Assembly: GCA_963281255.1 (NCBI GenBank)
Contig: OY725500.1
Span: 2,599,184 to 2,663,183 of the forward strand
Direction of reading: 5' to 3'
DNA length: 64,000 nucleotides
From: Aphrocallistes beatrix
Taxonomy: Eukaryota; Porifera; Hexactinellida; Sceptrulophora; Aphrocallistidae
Translations under genes and position numbers: made by a program
In this document: positions 45,701-54,226 of the stretch, in pieces
Layout: every line of letters starts with the position of its first letter
Position numbering within the stretch: position 1 is the first letter of the stretch
Notes under the pieces: generated by a model
The model's database searches: none
Seen by the model: only the letters and a program-made list of their open reading frames with translations
Told to the model about the DNA's origin: nothing

Positions 45701-46080
45701 TAATATGAAGGACTATTCGTATACATGTTTAGTTTGTAGTAAGAGAGAACTATCACAATTATCCACCTCTTTTGTATTAATATTCATTACACTCAATTAC
45801 ATTTCAGCAAAATATAGATATGCTATACAATTTGTATTTTGTACTTAAGACTTGAAGTAATCCATGGTTAAATACCGTGAAAAGGCTATAGTTACGTAGG
45901 CTGTGCATCAATTGCTATGACTTCACTAGGCACAATATTCGGGAAGAAAGTTGTTTAAGTGGTCGTCCAAGGGAACCAGTCAACTCGTATCAACTACCAA
46001 AATGAAATGTACGATTTCTATAGCATTCTGGATGAGATATCTGTAAGAACACAGCGAAAAGTGGGATTTCCTGTTGACTT

Positions 46081-46165
46081 GGTACGAGTTGGTATATAGT
46101 ACGATTTAGCATGTGGTACGATTTGGAATGTGGTACGAATTGGCGTGTGGTGCTAGTTGACTGAC
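46081..46165. repeat. 17-bp minisatellite, five units
   Basis: Five successive 17-base units follow GGTACGATTTGGAATGT with drift. They are present in copy 1 of the host repeat only; copy 2 lacks them. Confidence 0.85.
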
Positions 46166-46993
46166 ATTCATTTCCAAGGCATGTTTGAAGGTTTCATCGT
46201 CACAGGAAGTAGGCTTTACTAAACTCTAGATTCTAGAACATCACTTCTTGTTAAAATTTTCTGGGTGTGAACTCGTGACAAGATCGAAGATTAACTCCCC
46301 CGGTCCGGACCTATCTCAATGGCCCACTGCCTTCTTGAATGAGCTATCCCGTCTGTTTTTCTTCATATTCTCAGAATCATCAAATTGTTCAAATATAAAT
46401 CTCGTCTGACTCCTGGAACAGGTTCACAATTTATACGATCTAGGGAATAGTAACATCCGGAAAGAGAACAGTAGATAGCGTGAGAATAGATAGTAAAGCA
46501 GTTAATAATAATAGATCAAAAGTTATAATTATAAGCCACCAAAAAGGTGTATATAACTGCTTTTTGTGGGCTAGGGTAAAATATTTATGAAATAAATAAT
46601 CAAATATTAATCAAAAGGTTGATTGAAGTTTTTGGAGCTTATACTTACCATGCAAAATTCATGCTAAATAGTTGTGGTTTACTAATAATTCTCATCCAAT
46701 ACTTCATCCCTAGTCCAAAATTTTGAGATTGATACCAGGCCTTATATAGAGTAGGCTCTGGTTAAAGTAAATATGTTTTGGAGACACTATCTAAAATTCT
46801 CGAACTTCGTACTTTTGTATCGTAAAAATTCTAATTTTAAAGTCCTCTCGTTATGGGATATTGACAGGGGTGTAGTGCTCAAATTTCTTTTGGAGGTGCG
46901 CTTATAAAAGAATATATTAAGCAAAAATTGGTAAAACGAAGTTACTTTTCTAACACCGAAACATGTTGTAATCCACATTACGAGTAACATAAA
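46166..46993. other. Rest of the TIR repeat, then AT-rich DNA
   Basis: Up to 46760 the sequence belongs to the CATAGCCTACTC repeat. From 46761 to 46993 it may be decayed continuation of the hAT gene on the minus strand, but no motif is readable. Confidence 0.4.
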
Positions 46994-47959
46994 CTAATAA
47001 TGTTGGCTAAGATAATGATTATTAAATCCGTAATTCTCCATACAATTCAGTAAACTACCCAAGATAGTTGAGGCATCCTGCTTTGCCAGTTCAGTGAGAT
47101 CCAAAAACATGAATTGCGGACATTCTAGCTTCGAAGTTTCGCACTTTAGATAAACTACTAGTGTAGAAATATTTGATATGATAGTTGATTCATCAATAAT
47201 TAGCGCTATTTTACCTTCAATTTCCTGTATACGGGAACAAATCCTAAGTCTCATTTGGAACGTTATGTGATCAATGATTTCTGTTGCAGAATAGCTGGAA
47301 TGAAGACCTACCCCAAGATCAGTGCCATTCAACTGTTGTAGCTCAACTAAATCGTGATGATCTGTATAAGGTCGATTATTCTTGGCAAGATAGTAAGCTG
47401 TTCGAAAAATTCGTTTAGTATCCTCTAATTCTAAATGTCTCAAATTATCTATGTGCGATTCAATACAGGACTTTTCTGCACTTAGAATAATTTCTTCTGC
47501 TATAGTGTGTGCGTGAGAAGTTTTGTGTCGAACAATTTTCTTGCGTAATGATTTCAATCTTGCTTCTTTTGTATCACCATAATAGTTAACAAGACCGCCA
47601 GACCATTCTGTAGTGATATAAACACCTCTTCTCTTATGCAAGGATAAACAAGACACTTTCTGGCAAATTAAACACCCCAGAGTGCCATCTTGGCAAAATA
47701 ACCATGGGTAATCCTTCTTTTTACTTTCCCACATATCGGGAGACCAAATATCGGGAATTCTAATCTCGCCAGAAGCACTGCCAGAAGTGGCTATCGTATT
47801 AATAGCAGTCCCAGTCTCAGTGCTGTGAGAGCTTACTTCAATAATATTGTCTTCTTCAGATTGTGAATTGATAGAAAATGAAGTGAAATAATTATCTAGA
47901 GTTCTTCGAAGGCGCTTTGTAGGTGGAGATTGATCAATAGATTCTTCCAGAGATGCCAT
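46994..47959 (-). CDS. KIAA1586-like hAT transposase relative, open 321-codon N-terminal part
   Basis: The ATG at 47959 opens MASLEESIDQSPPTKRLRRT, then IPDIWSPDMWESKKKDYPWL with CQDGTLGCLICQK (a zinc-binding, BED-like start) and TTEWSGGLVNYYGDTKEARL. KIVRHKTSHAH, AYYLAKNNRPYTDHHDLVEL and IALIIDESTIISNISTLVVY follow, the start of the hAT RNase H fold with its Asp. The frame ends at 46994 before the remaining catalytic residues and the dimerisation domain. It is the longest uninterrupted transposon-type frame in the window. It could be a truncated copy, or the first exon of a domesticated gene. Confidence 0.75.
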   Translation of the reverse strand: MASLEESIDQSPPTKRLRRTLDNYFTSFSINSQSEEDNIIEVSSHSTETGTAINTIATSGSASGEIRIPDIWSPDMWESKKKDYPWLFCQDGTLGCLICQKVSCLSLHKRRGVYITTEWSGGLVNYYGDTKEARLKSLRKKIVRHKTSHAHTIAEEIILSAEKSCIESHIDNLRHLELEDTKRIFRTAYYLAKNNRPYTDHHDLVELQQLNGTDLGVGLHSSYSATEIIDHITFQMRLRICSRIQEIEGKIALIIDESTIISNISTLVVYLKCETSKLECPQFMFLDLTELAKQDASTILGSLLNCMENYGFNNHYLSQHY

Positions 47960-48061
47960 TGGTGAGTATTGGATAAAAAATTGGCCAATTAAATCTAACA
48001 GAAATAGGTAATAATAATTTTAAAATTAGCCAAAGAGAAAGTAGACAAATAATGCTTTCAC

Positions 48062-48265
48062 ATACTTGCCAACCGTCCCGCTTTTTCGGACATATGAAGA
48101 GAGGCTTAGAGAGCTATGTCGCGCGACACGTTGCAAAAAGTATAATTGTCCCGCTTTTTCAGCCTACAGGTATAATACAAATATACGATGTCCCGCGATA
48201 TAACTCAATGTCCCGTAAAGTACTACTTATGTCCCGTTATTTTGCATGCAGAGGTTGGCATGTAT
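48062..48265. mobile_element. hAT-type MITE rich in GTCCCG words, 204 bp
   Basis: Ends ATACTTGCCAACC and inverted ATACATGCCAACC. Flanks GCTTTCAC and GCTTTCAG differ at one base. GTCCCG recurs at least five times. A related right end lies at 31719. Confidence 0.75.
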
Positions 48266-48339
48266 GCTTTCAGTACATTATAAAACAGTCGACTCCGCAA
48301 TCCATTCTTGCCAAACGATTCTATAGGTAATAACAATCG

Positions 48340-48906
48340 TCAAGTTAAAGTGAGGGAGCGCCGATCCCCCTTAAATTTGTAGTGAGGAAACCGACACTCT
48401 CCTATAGACAAATTGCTTCCAGAGCCTTGATTTCGAATACTTCTGCGCAACGTCTCATTTCTGATGACTTAAAGAGTAGATCTTTCAAACGCACCAAAGC
48501 AGAAGCTCTCAGTCAACTTACAATCAAGAAGAGGGTTGAGCGTAGCCGTAAGTTGAATGCGAGACTCAAAAATGTCAATCCCGAAAATAGGATGTTTCAA
48601 CAAGATGGAGCACCAGCTCATACAGCAGCTTCCACCCAAGACTGGCTTTCGAGCAATGTTCCGGATTTTATTGGAAAAAACGATTGGCCGCCGTCTAGCC
48701 CGGATATCAACCCGTGCGACTTTTATCTATGGGGGAGACTTGAGGCCATAGTGAACAGTCGCTCATACAACTCGACTACAGCACTTAAAAGAGCAATTCA
48801 ACGTGCTTGGGATCGATTGGACCAAGAAGAAATAGCGAATACCTGCCTAAAATTCGCTGAAAAGTTGAAAAACTGCGTTCAAGCCAGAGGCGAGCAGTTT
48901 GAGTAG
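48340..48906 (+). pseudogene. Mariner-like transposase fragment of DD37D type
   Basis: The N-terminal helix-turn-helix segment (TLSYRQIASRALISNTSAQR) joins directly to FQQDGAPAHTAASTQDWLSS and PPSSPDINPCDFYLWG. The spacing from Asp of QDG to Asp of PCD is 37 residues, the DD37D (maT-type) arrangement. The middle third with the first catalytic Asp is missing, so an internal deletion fused the ends. The frame then runs to a stop at 48904-48906. Confidence 0.82.
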
Positions 48907-48929
48907 ATAAATAGAATGAACCTTATGTA

Positions 48930-49353
48930 CAGGGTGTTTCAGCGATTGTATCACGAAAATAATTTGAAATTACTAGGTAAATATTTTACTAATCATCTTC
49001 CCCTTTTACGATGTTGTTTAACACCCTCTGACATTTGTGTGACAACAAAATGGACAAGCTAGATGACAAACAAAAGAAGATCAAGATGGTGGAATTCTAC
49101 CATAAAAATCAGTCCTATTCAAGACTACCCCACACTTCTAAGGTTTACCCGCCCAAAATGACTAAATCGGAAATGAGTTATCCCATATTAATGATGTTTT
49201 GAATTAATTTACTTTTATTCCAACGGTTTGCTTCATTGTTTTTCATAAATGTCAAAGGATTTCCTTTCAAAAGCAACCAAAATAACTAAATTATCTCGAT
49301 CACAAATGAAATGAAAGCAATTTACTTTTGTGTGTAATCAATGAAACACCCTG
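48930..49353 (+). mobile_element. TA-flanked deletion derivative of a mariner-like element
   Basis: Ends CAGGGTGTTTCAGCGATTG and inverted CAGGGTGTTTCATTGATTA, with TA on both sides. Inside, MDKLDDKQKKIKMVEFYHKN (near 49050) is a transposase N-terminus followed by unrelated sequence. This shows the MITE arose from an autonomous element. It starts 24 bases after the DD37D fragment. Confidence 0.8.
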
Positions 49354-49480
49354 TATATTGTATTAATTGTTCAGTAGATACACATAGTAGTAATAAATAT
49401 AGGACTATATAACAACAAAAACTTTATACATGCTTCTTTTAAATTTGAATTTTGTTGCAGAACTTATGGATCACCCTGTA

Positions 49481-49653
49481 CAGTGGAATTCGCTTATTAG
49501 CAACTCGAGTTTTGCTCCTAAAATGGTTGCTAATACGCGAAGTTGCTAATGAGGGAACATAATTAACACAAAATCTACACCTGGGACCTGAAGATTGGTT
49601 GCTAATAGAGCAATATTGCAAATAAGGGAGTTGCTAATAAGCAAATTCCCCTG
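49481..49653. mobile_element. TA-flanked MITE with TTGCTAATA words, 173 bp
   Basis: Ends CAGTGGAATTCGCTTATTAG and inverted CAGGGGAATTTGCTTATTAG, with TA outside. GTTGCTAATA recurs five times. It lies 91 bases upstream of the FDPS microexon. Confidence 0.85.
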
Positions 49654-49744
49654 TATTTTTATAATTTGATCTCCACGCCGTTATTTTATTTTCAAAACAA
49701 ATCTTAGTTTTGATAGTATTTTTATTTTTTATTTTTTATTCTAG

Positions 49745-49769
49745 ATGATAGAGTATACAGTCCCTGGAG
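49745..49769 (+). CDS. FDPS: Farnesyl diphosphate synthase microexon, 25 nt
   Basis: The acceptor is a long T-rich tract ending TTATTCTAG and the donor is G|GTAAGC. The exon encodes MIEYTVPG plus the first base of a Gly codon, ending in phase 1. Joined to 63850 it completes GGKQNRG, the conserved loop whose Lys and Arg bind isopentenyl diphosphate in FDPS. The upstream joint preserves the spacing from the WIKM tryptophan. The combination of two good splice sites, correct phases on both sides and exact family spacing makes the call firm despite its size. Confidence 0.87.
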
Positions 49770-50019
49770 GTAAGCTTTTGTTTGTTTATACTAGTGGTGC
49801 ACATATCTGAATGATTTTTGGTCTCTAATCCTTTTTAGCCATTTGAAATTTTTATCTATCTGCATCTCTCAGTAACAATATAGATTATCTATATTTTATG
49901 AAATTTTATTGAGTGTAATGAATATTAATACAATAGAGATGGAAAATTGTAATAGTTCTCTCTTTCTACAAACTAAAATGTATATGAATAGTACTTCATG
50001 TTAATCATGATCCAATCTC

Positions 50020-50570
50020 CCGTGGTATGTCGGATGTTGTACGAGATACTAACTGGCTGACCCTGTAACTTTTGTTGGAGTATTACCAGTGCTTATGAGC
50101 ATATCGATTGGTGATCTCGGCTGACGGCCAAACGCCATGTGTTGAGATATTTTTATAGACGCGTTGTACAGATTATTTTAGTAGAAAGTAATCTCTTGCA
50201 ACAACGACGGCCAGGAATCATTTTCTAGGTGGCGTTCGAGCATCGTATCACTTGTTTGACGAAGTCGATGTGTCTTTCGGTCATCCCATCGGACTCCGGG
50301 TGTTACGCTGTGGTGTGATGTTTAGTAATCCCTAAGTCGAAGTACAGTTCGTGCACCGCTAACTCATCCACATTCTTCCCCTGATCTGTGAGCATAATAT
50401 TTGGTGCACCCTATCTACGATAGACCAATCCTTCCATGAATACGTTAACGATGGATGTAGTGGTCTGGTCTTTCAACTGGATTGCTTCGACGTTATGTGA
50501 AAAGAGTTCAACTATGAGTAAGAAGTACCTGTAGCCACCATGTGTCGTAGTCTACAGGTTAATAGTAAAT
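50020..50570 (-). pseudogene. Gypsy-type integrase with C-terminal GDW region, copy B
   Basis: In successive frames: GYRYFLLIVELFSHNVEAIQ, LKDQTTTSIVNVFMEGLVYR, NIMLTDQGKNVDE and then HPESDGMTERHIDF. The Asp-Glu spacing is 35, with the same TAA before HPES as in copy A. Beyond it lie NASIKISQHMAFGRQPRSPI and a GDWIMI phrase. These are the post-core helix and the start of the C-terminal domain of gypsy integrases. Breaks: stops near 50411 and 50310 and at least two frameshifts. Confidence 0.75.
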
Positions 50571-50804
50571 TCACCTCCCGTTATTTGTCTGGATAAATGT
50601 GAGGTGCTCGCATACCTTCAGTTGAGTTCTTTTGAGCTCTTTCACCACATTAAACTTGCTAAAGCAGTCCTGGTCATCTGCACTGCAAGGTCCATCTAAC
50701 CCATCTTCTCTAAACTCCTCCATATCACCAGTTCCATGCTCTCCAATAGCCCCGTCTTCCTCGCCGAATTGTTCGTCTGCTCCGGAGTCCCAATTCACAC
50801 TCAA
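50571..50804 (-). pseudogene. Acidic linker between THAP and integrase
   Basis: A 77-codon frame, DSGADEQFGEEDGAIGEHG… then QDCFSKFNVVKELKRTQLKV, ending at NNGR. Low complexity and rich in Glu/Asp/Gly. The last part, including VCEHLTF, corresponds to AEVCEHI of copy A just before its integrase. It probably links the two domains; no family recognised. Confidence 0.5.
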
Positions 50805-50817
50805 ATATGAAGGACAA

Positions 50818-51111
50818 TTAAGAAGATTGATGGGCTTGGCATTTTCCGAAGATCAGAGGTTTTCTGCAAACTTTCTTCACTATACCGTCACCCTGAAGAA
50901 TATCGAATTGAAGTAGTATATCCTCGTCACAGAAATGTCCCGCACAGGTGAAGATTCTCGCCAATTTCCACGCATTATCTCTATGGAGAAATCTTCGCCA
51001 TTCATCTTGCATTTCCTTGGACCAATGATTCAACATTTCAAACACTGGAACGAAATCAGTGCCGTCGTAATTGGAACAGAAGCTGGCTACACTACACCTA
51101 TTTGGTTTCAT
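50818..51111 (-). pseudogene. THAP-like zinc finger domain, copy B
   Basis: The ATG at 51111 opens MKPNRCSVASFCSNYDGTDF, then WSKEMQDEWRRFLHRD, and FTCAGHFCDED. This fits the THAP pattern C…C…W…CxxHF, with a somewhat long Cys-Cys spacing. THAP domains bind DNA and are found in P-element transposases and many host regulators. The frame ends at 50818 without the AVPxxF-like box that copy A keeps, so a frameshift is likely. As the element's N-terminal domain it would recognise the terminal repeats. Confidence 0.65.
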
Positions 51112-51360
51112 GCCAAGAAAAATGTACGTGTGGATGAATAAATTGGGAATTAGGAAGAAATTGTATGAAATAATGTAGTTAATACAATATAAACTACTAA
51201 CAACAATACTTATCTAGTATATTGTACACTGCATTATCGTAGTCAAATGTATTTCAAACATTATGGTTTGTTTACAAAATAGACTTTGTTTACGAAGTAA
51301 TCCATGGTAAGGTAAAATTCGTACCGTGAATAGGCTATAGTTCCGTAGGCTGTGTATATA

Positions 51361-52616
51361 CAGTTTGGCCAATAATTATTGAGAAAAATATTAATAATAA
51401 TAACATTAACAAAAAACTAATTATGATGCATATTAGTAGTTTTTCAATAATAAATGTGTCTCAAATTTAGTAATTTATTTTATATCCATTTGAATCTTTG
51501 ACCAGCTGGCATCTTTTTTTCATCGAAGACCAGTATGGTTCTAAGAATTCTGGGCTTATACTTTCCCAAATACAGGTAACCTCCCTTATTAGGTTTTGGA
51601 TGGTTTTTGGATCTTGTTTTACCAACTCTTGCTTGAGCCATCCAAACAAGTTCTCAATTGGGTTGAGATCTGGGCATTGACTAGGCCAATCCAGCTTTAA
51701 TGGGACATTTTTTTCATGCCATATCTTAGCCGCCTTTGAATTATGCTTGAGATCATTATCCTGCACTAGAACCAGTCATTTTCATGAAATGTTTTGGCTT
51801 GATCCAGAAGATGCCACTCTAATATATCTACAAACTTTATTCCAGTCAAGTTCTCCTTAAAAAACAGAGTGGAAATGTGCCAAATGATGAGAAAGCGGCC
51901 CATTTGTGAATTTTAGGGGAATGTTTTACGGTAGCTGAGTATCTTTGTGAGCCACCCTTAGTCCACATCTTCACAGCGCACCTAGATAACAAAATGGAAG
52001 CTTCGTCAGCAAAGATTCCCTTGCACCATCTATTCTTAATGATAACATTGGAACTTAGGTGGGGAATTTTTTAGAATAGTTTAAATCCCGGAGACAATAT
52101 CCAACTGTAGATTTTGAAACTTTTATTGGGCATTTTGAAACAAGAGCGCGCTGAGATATCACTGGATTTCTTCGTATTTGCTGTGCCAAGGTTCTTGCGA
52201 TTATTTTCCTCTTATTCGAGGGTCTACCAGCACCTTTCAAATGTGATAATGGTTGATTCTTTGTAACCCTTTTGATTACGCGGTAGACAGTAGCCATAGA
52301 GACCCCTAATTGTAGACCAATCCCCTTCACTGAGTGCTTTCTGCCTTCCCATAGAGTTTGGATTTGCCTTCTTTTTTCCAGTTGAGACATCAGAAAAGCG
52401 AAGAAAATTATTAACCAGCTAAAATTGTAAACAAAGTAAAATTTATATTTATCTGAAAATCAGTCAAAACATTTCGATATTTTGGGATAGTTCATGTAGT
52501 ATCATACGAAATTACTCAATAAAAGTGCATATGAACATTATTTAACGAGTTCTAAGCATCTCAAAACAATGGATATATATAAAACAATCGATTCTCAATA
52601 ATTATTGGCCAAACTG
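51361..52616 (-). mobile_element. Complete but inactive Tc1 element, 1256 bp
   Basis: Exact inverted ends CAGTTTGGCCAATAATTATT lie between TA dinucleotides (51359-51360 and 52617-52618). One transposase gene fills it. The same family occurs decayed at 33576-34640. Confidence 0.9.
51467..52390 (-). pseudogene. Tc1 transposase, DD34E
   Basis: The ATG at 52390 opens MSQLEKRRQIQTLWEGRKHS, KGIGLQLGVSMATVYRVIK and SHLKGAGRPSNKRK (a paired helix-turn-helix with GRPS linker), then LVSKCPIKVSKSTV. The frame is lost at 52055 and the middle, with the first Asp, is scrambled. It resumes as MQDNDLKHNSKAAKIW and CPDLNPIENLFGWLK. The Asp-Glu spacing is 34. The C-terminus is intact to the stop at 51467. About 308 codons in ancestry, a little short of the usual 340. 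Confidence 0.87.
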
Positions 52617-52629
52617 TATGTATAGTATA

Positions 52630-53974
52630 CAGGGTGTAACAAAAGTATTGTCGTTTTTTTAAATGATGATAAAATATTTAGAGACGCATGATAAATTTGG
52701 TTTTATTTCTCTATATAGTCTCCTTGCCTTTCTAACACTAGCAACATACGATTTGGCATGCTAGAAACAAGATTTTGTTAAAGTTCAGCTGGAATATTAT
52801 GCCATGCCTTTTCTAAATTTTTAATCAGTTCTTGTACTGTGTTTGCTGGCTTGAACTCCTCGACCCTATCTTTCAGAATGGACCAAAGATTTTCAATGGG
52901 ATTAAGGTCAGGCGAGTTTCCAGGCTACACAGCCTTAGGCCAAAACTCTGGAAAGTTTTGTTGGCACCAATCTTGAGTCAGTTTGGCCGTGTGAGCAGGG
53001 GCCCCGTCCTGCATGAAGATTAATTTGGACATCTTTGAGATCATAGACCTTTCTAAAACCGACCCTTTCTTGGCTCTTCTGCTGATTGCATCTTTACAAG
53101 TTTCGGCCAAAATCTTCGTACGATAGTACTCTCCGTTAATCGTTTGTCCCTGAGGCACAATATGTAGCTCAGATAACGCTTGGTGCGACATCAGCCCCAG
53201 ACATGAACTTTTGCTGGAAATTTTACCTTGGTACAAGGTTCGATTGAGCGGGCATCTTTCCCCCAAATGCGATCGTTTTGTCTGTTAGGTGTTGAGAATA
53301 ATTCAAACGGGGACTCATCAGACCAGAGAACTCGCTCCCAATCTTCTACTGTCCAATCTTTATGTTTCTGCGCAAAGTTAATCCTATTTTCCTTCATTTT
53401 CATGGTTAATCGAGGCCTTCTCGGCATTTTAAAAGGTGTGACTCCCAAGGAATGCCTTAAATAACGGTGGACAGATATATGAGAGATCTCACAACCACTC
53501 CTAGTCAATCTCATTGCGAGCTTACGTGTAGATTGCTTTCACTTTCCCAAAGATTTTGCTATGACATTTTTTGCAACGCGGCCAATTTTCGGCGGGCGGC
53601 CAGATTTAGGCTTTGACTCCATTGATAATCCCAGTTTATCGCTTCGTCCCCATCTTTGTACCGAGCGAATATTAACATTGAGTGTTAGAGCAACATTTCT
53701 GGTTGTTTCGCCTGCTATTAGCATCCCGACTGCCTTCGATCTTAGAGAAGTTCCATAATCTTGGACATTCATATTATCAAAATAAAATAGTAATTTATGA
53801 AAATCACAAATAAAAAAATAAAATAAAATTTTAAAAGATCTGACTGTTGTAAGCATCAAATATCATGTTTAGCAATACACTTATGTAGAAACAATAAAGA
53901 TTGTGGTAGCATTAGAGTGCATAAGCTATAGTGAAAGTAATTATATATGGCGACAATACTTTCGTTACACCCTG
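52630..53974 (-). mobile_element. Complete but inactive Tc1-like element, 1345 bp
   Basis: Ends CAGGGTGTAACAAAAGTATT and inverted CAGGGTGTAACGAAAGTATT, between TA dinucleotides. It lies 13 bases from the preceding Tc1, in a TATGTATAGTATA spacer. Confidence 0.9.
52703..53772 (-). pseudogene. Tc1-like transposase, DD37E
   Basis: It starts MNVQDYGTSLRSKAVGMLI at 53772 with NVALTLNVNIRSVQRW and SGRPPKI. Then come MPRRPRLTMKMKENRINFAQ and WERVLWSDESPFELF (first Asp), VPQGQTINGEYY, and FMQDGAPAHTAKLTQDW (second Asp). A TAG replaces Trp before PGNSPDLNPIENLW. Asp-to-Glu spacing is 37. A stop or shift near 53539 and a frameshift near 53190 also break it. The end GDYIEK is in place. DD37E transposases are a recognised Tc1-related group. 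Confidence 0.87.
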
Positions 53975-53994
53975 TATATAGTATATATATAAAT

Positions 53995-54024
53995 AAACAA
54001 TCGAATTTTAATAGTAAGGATGAA
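53995..54024 (-). repeat. Helitron 5'-end fragment
   Basis: Only the first about 25 bases of the family remain (inverse of ATCCTTACTATTAAAATTCG), right beside the Tc1 end. Confidence 0.6.
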
Positions 54025-54226
54025 TTGGTAACTATTTTAAATGGATTATTTCAATGAGCCCTTATAATGTTTACAAAGATCCCTTATCTCATTAAAGGTG
54101 TCCCGAAGTCGAACTATCGTATACTGAACGCCTTCCCTCTGCTACTTCAATCAATCGATTCCTTCGTTAATTGCCCTATTCTTTATTTTGAATACATTAC
54201 TAATAGTCCCTCTAATTGAAATAGGC

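Larger units (their letters stand above)
44521..45905 (+). mobile_element. TIR transposon with THAP-like and gypsy-type integrase genes, copy A
   Basis: The ends CACAGCCTACGTAACTATAG are exact inverted repeats, and similarity continues imperfectly through CCATGGATTACTTCAAGTC, about 60 bp in all. CATCAATTG (9 bp) flanks both sides (44512-44520 and 45906-45914). The second copy of the host repeat has the corresponding unoccupied site near 55112. The coding order is THAP-like region, linker, integrase core. There is no reverse transcriptase, protease or LTR. It agrees with the inverted copy at 49876-51354. Long TIRs and 9-bp duplications recall Mutator-like elements, but the integrase points to gypsy/Ginger ancestry. 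Confidence 0.8.
44146..46760. mobile_element. TIR repeat 'CATAGCCTACTC', copy 1, truncated and interrupted
   Basis: It matches 54227-55938 from CTCCTCCAGCATCGATTT through CCGTACTAGACAGAACTG, CAGGTTCACAATTTA and AATAGTTGTGGTTTACTAAT to the right end AGGCCTTATATAGAGTAGGC. The left about 460 bases of the other copy are missing. The THAP-integrase element (44521-45905) is inserted in it. No recognisable gene of its own. Confidence 0.75.
22669..49744 (+). other. FDPS intron 1, about 27.1 kb
   Basis: The donor is ATG|GTTTGT at 22668/22669 and the acceptor is a long pyrimidine tract ending TTTTATTCTAG at 49744. The interior is almost wholly transposon-derived sequence. Protein spacing on either side matches FDPS exactly, which supports these junctions over alternatives. 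Confidence 0.8.
49876..51354 (-). mobile_element. TIR transposon with THAP and gypsy-type integrase, copy B
   Basis: This is an inverted relative of 44521-45905. The 5' terminal sequence CACAGCCTACGGAACTATAG ends at 51354, followed inward by the shared CCATGGATTACTTCG. The opposite terminal repeat is missing: similarity stops near 49876. Coding quality is better than in copy A, with a complete THAP-like domain, an acidic linker and integrase through its GDW end. Its left edge is about 107 bases from the FDPS microexon. Confidence 0.78.

Noticed and set aside
44521..45905. THAP-integrase element as a gypsy remnant with diverged LTRs
   Set aside because: Its ends are inverted, not direct, repeats; the duplication is 9 bp; and the inverted copy shows the same contents without gag, protease or RT. 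Not fully excluded without more copies.
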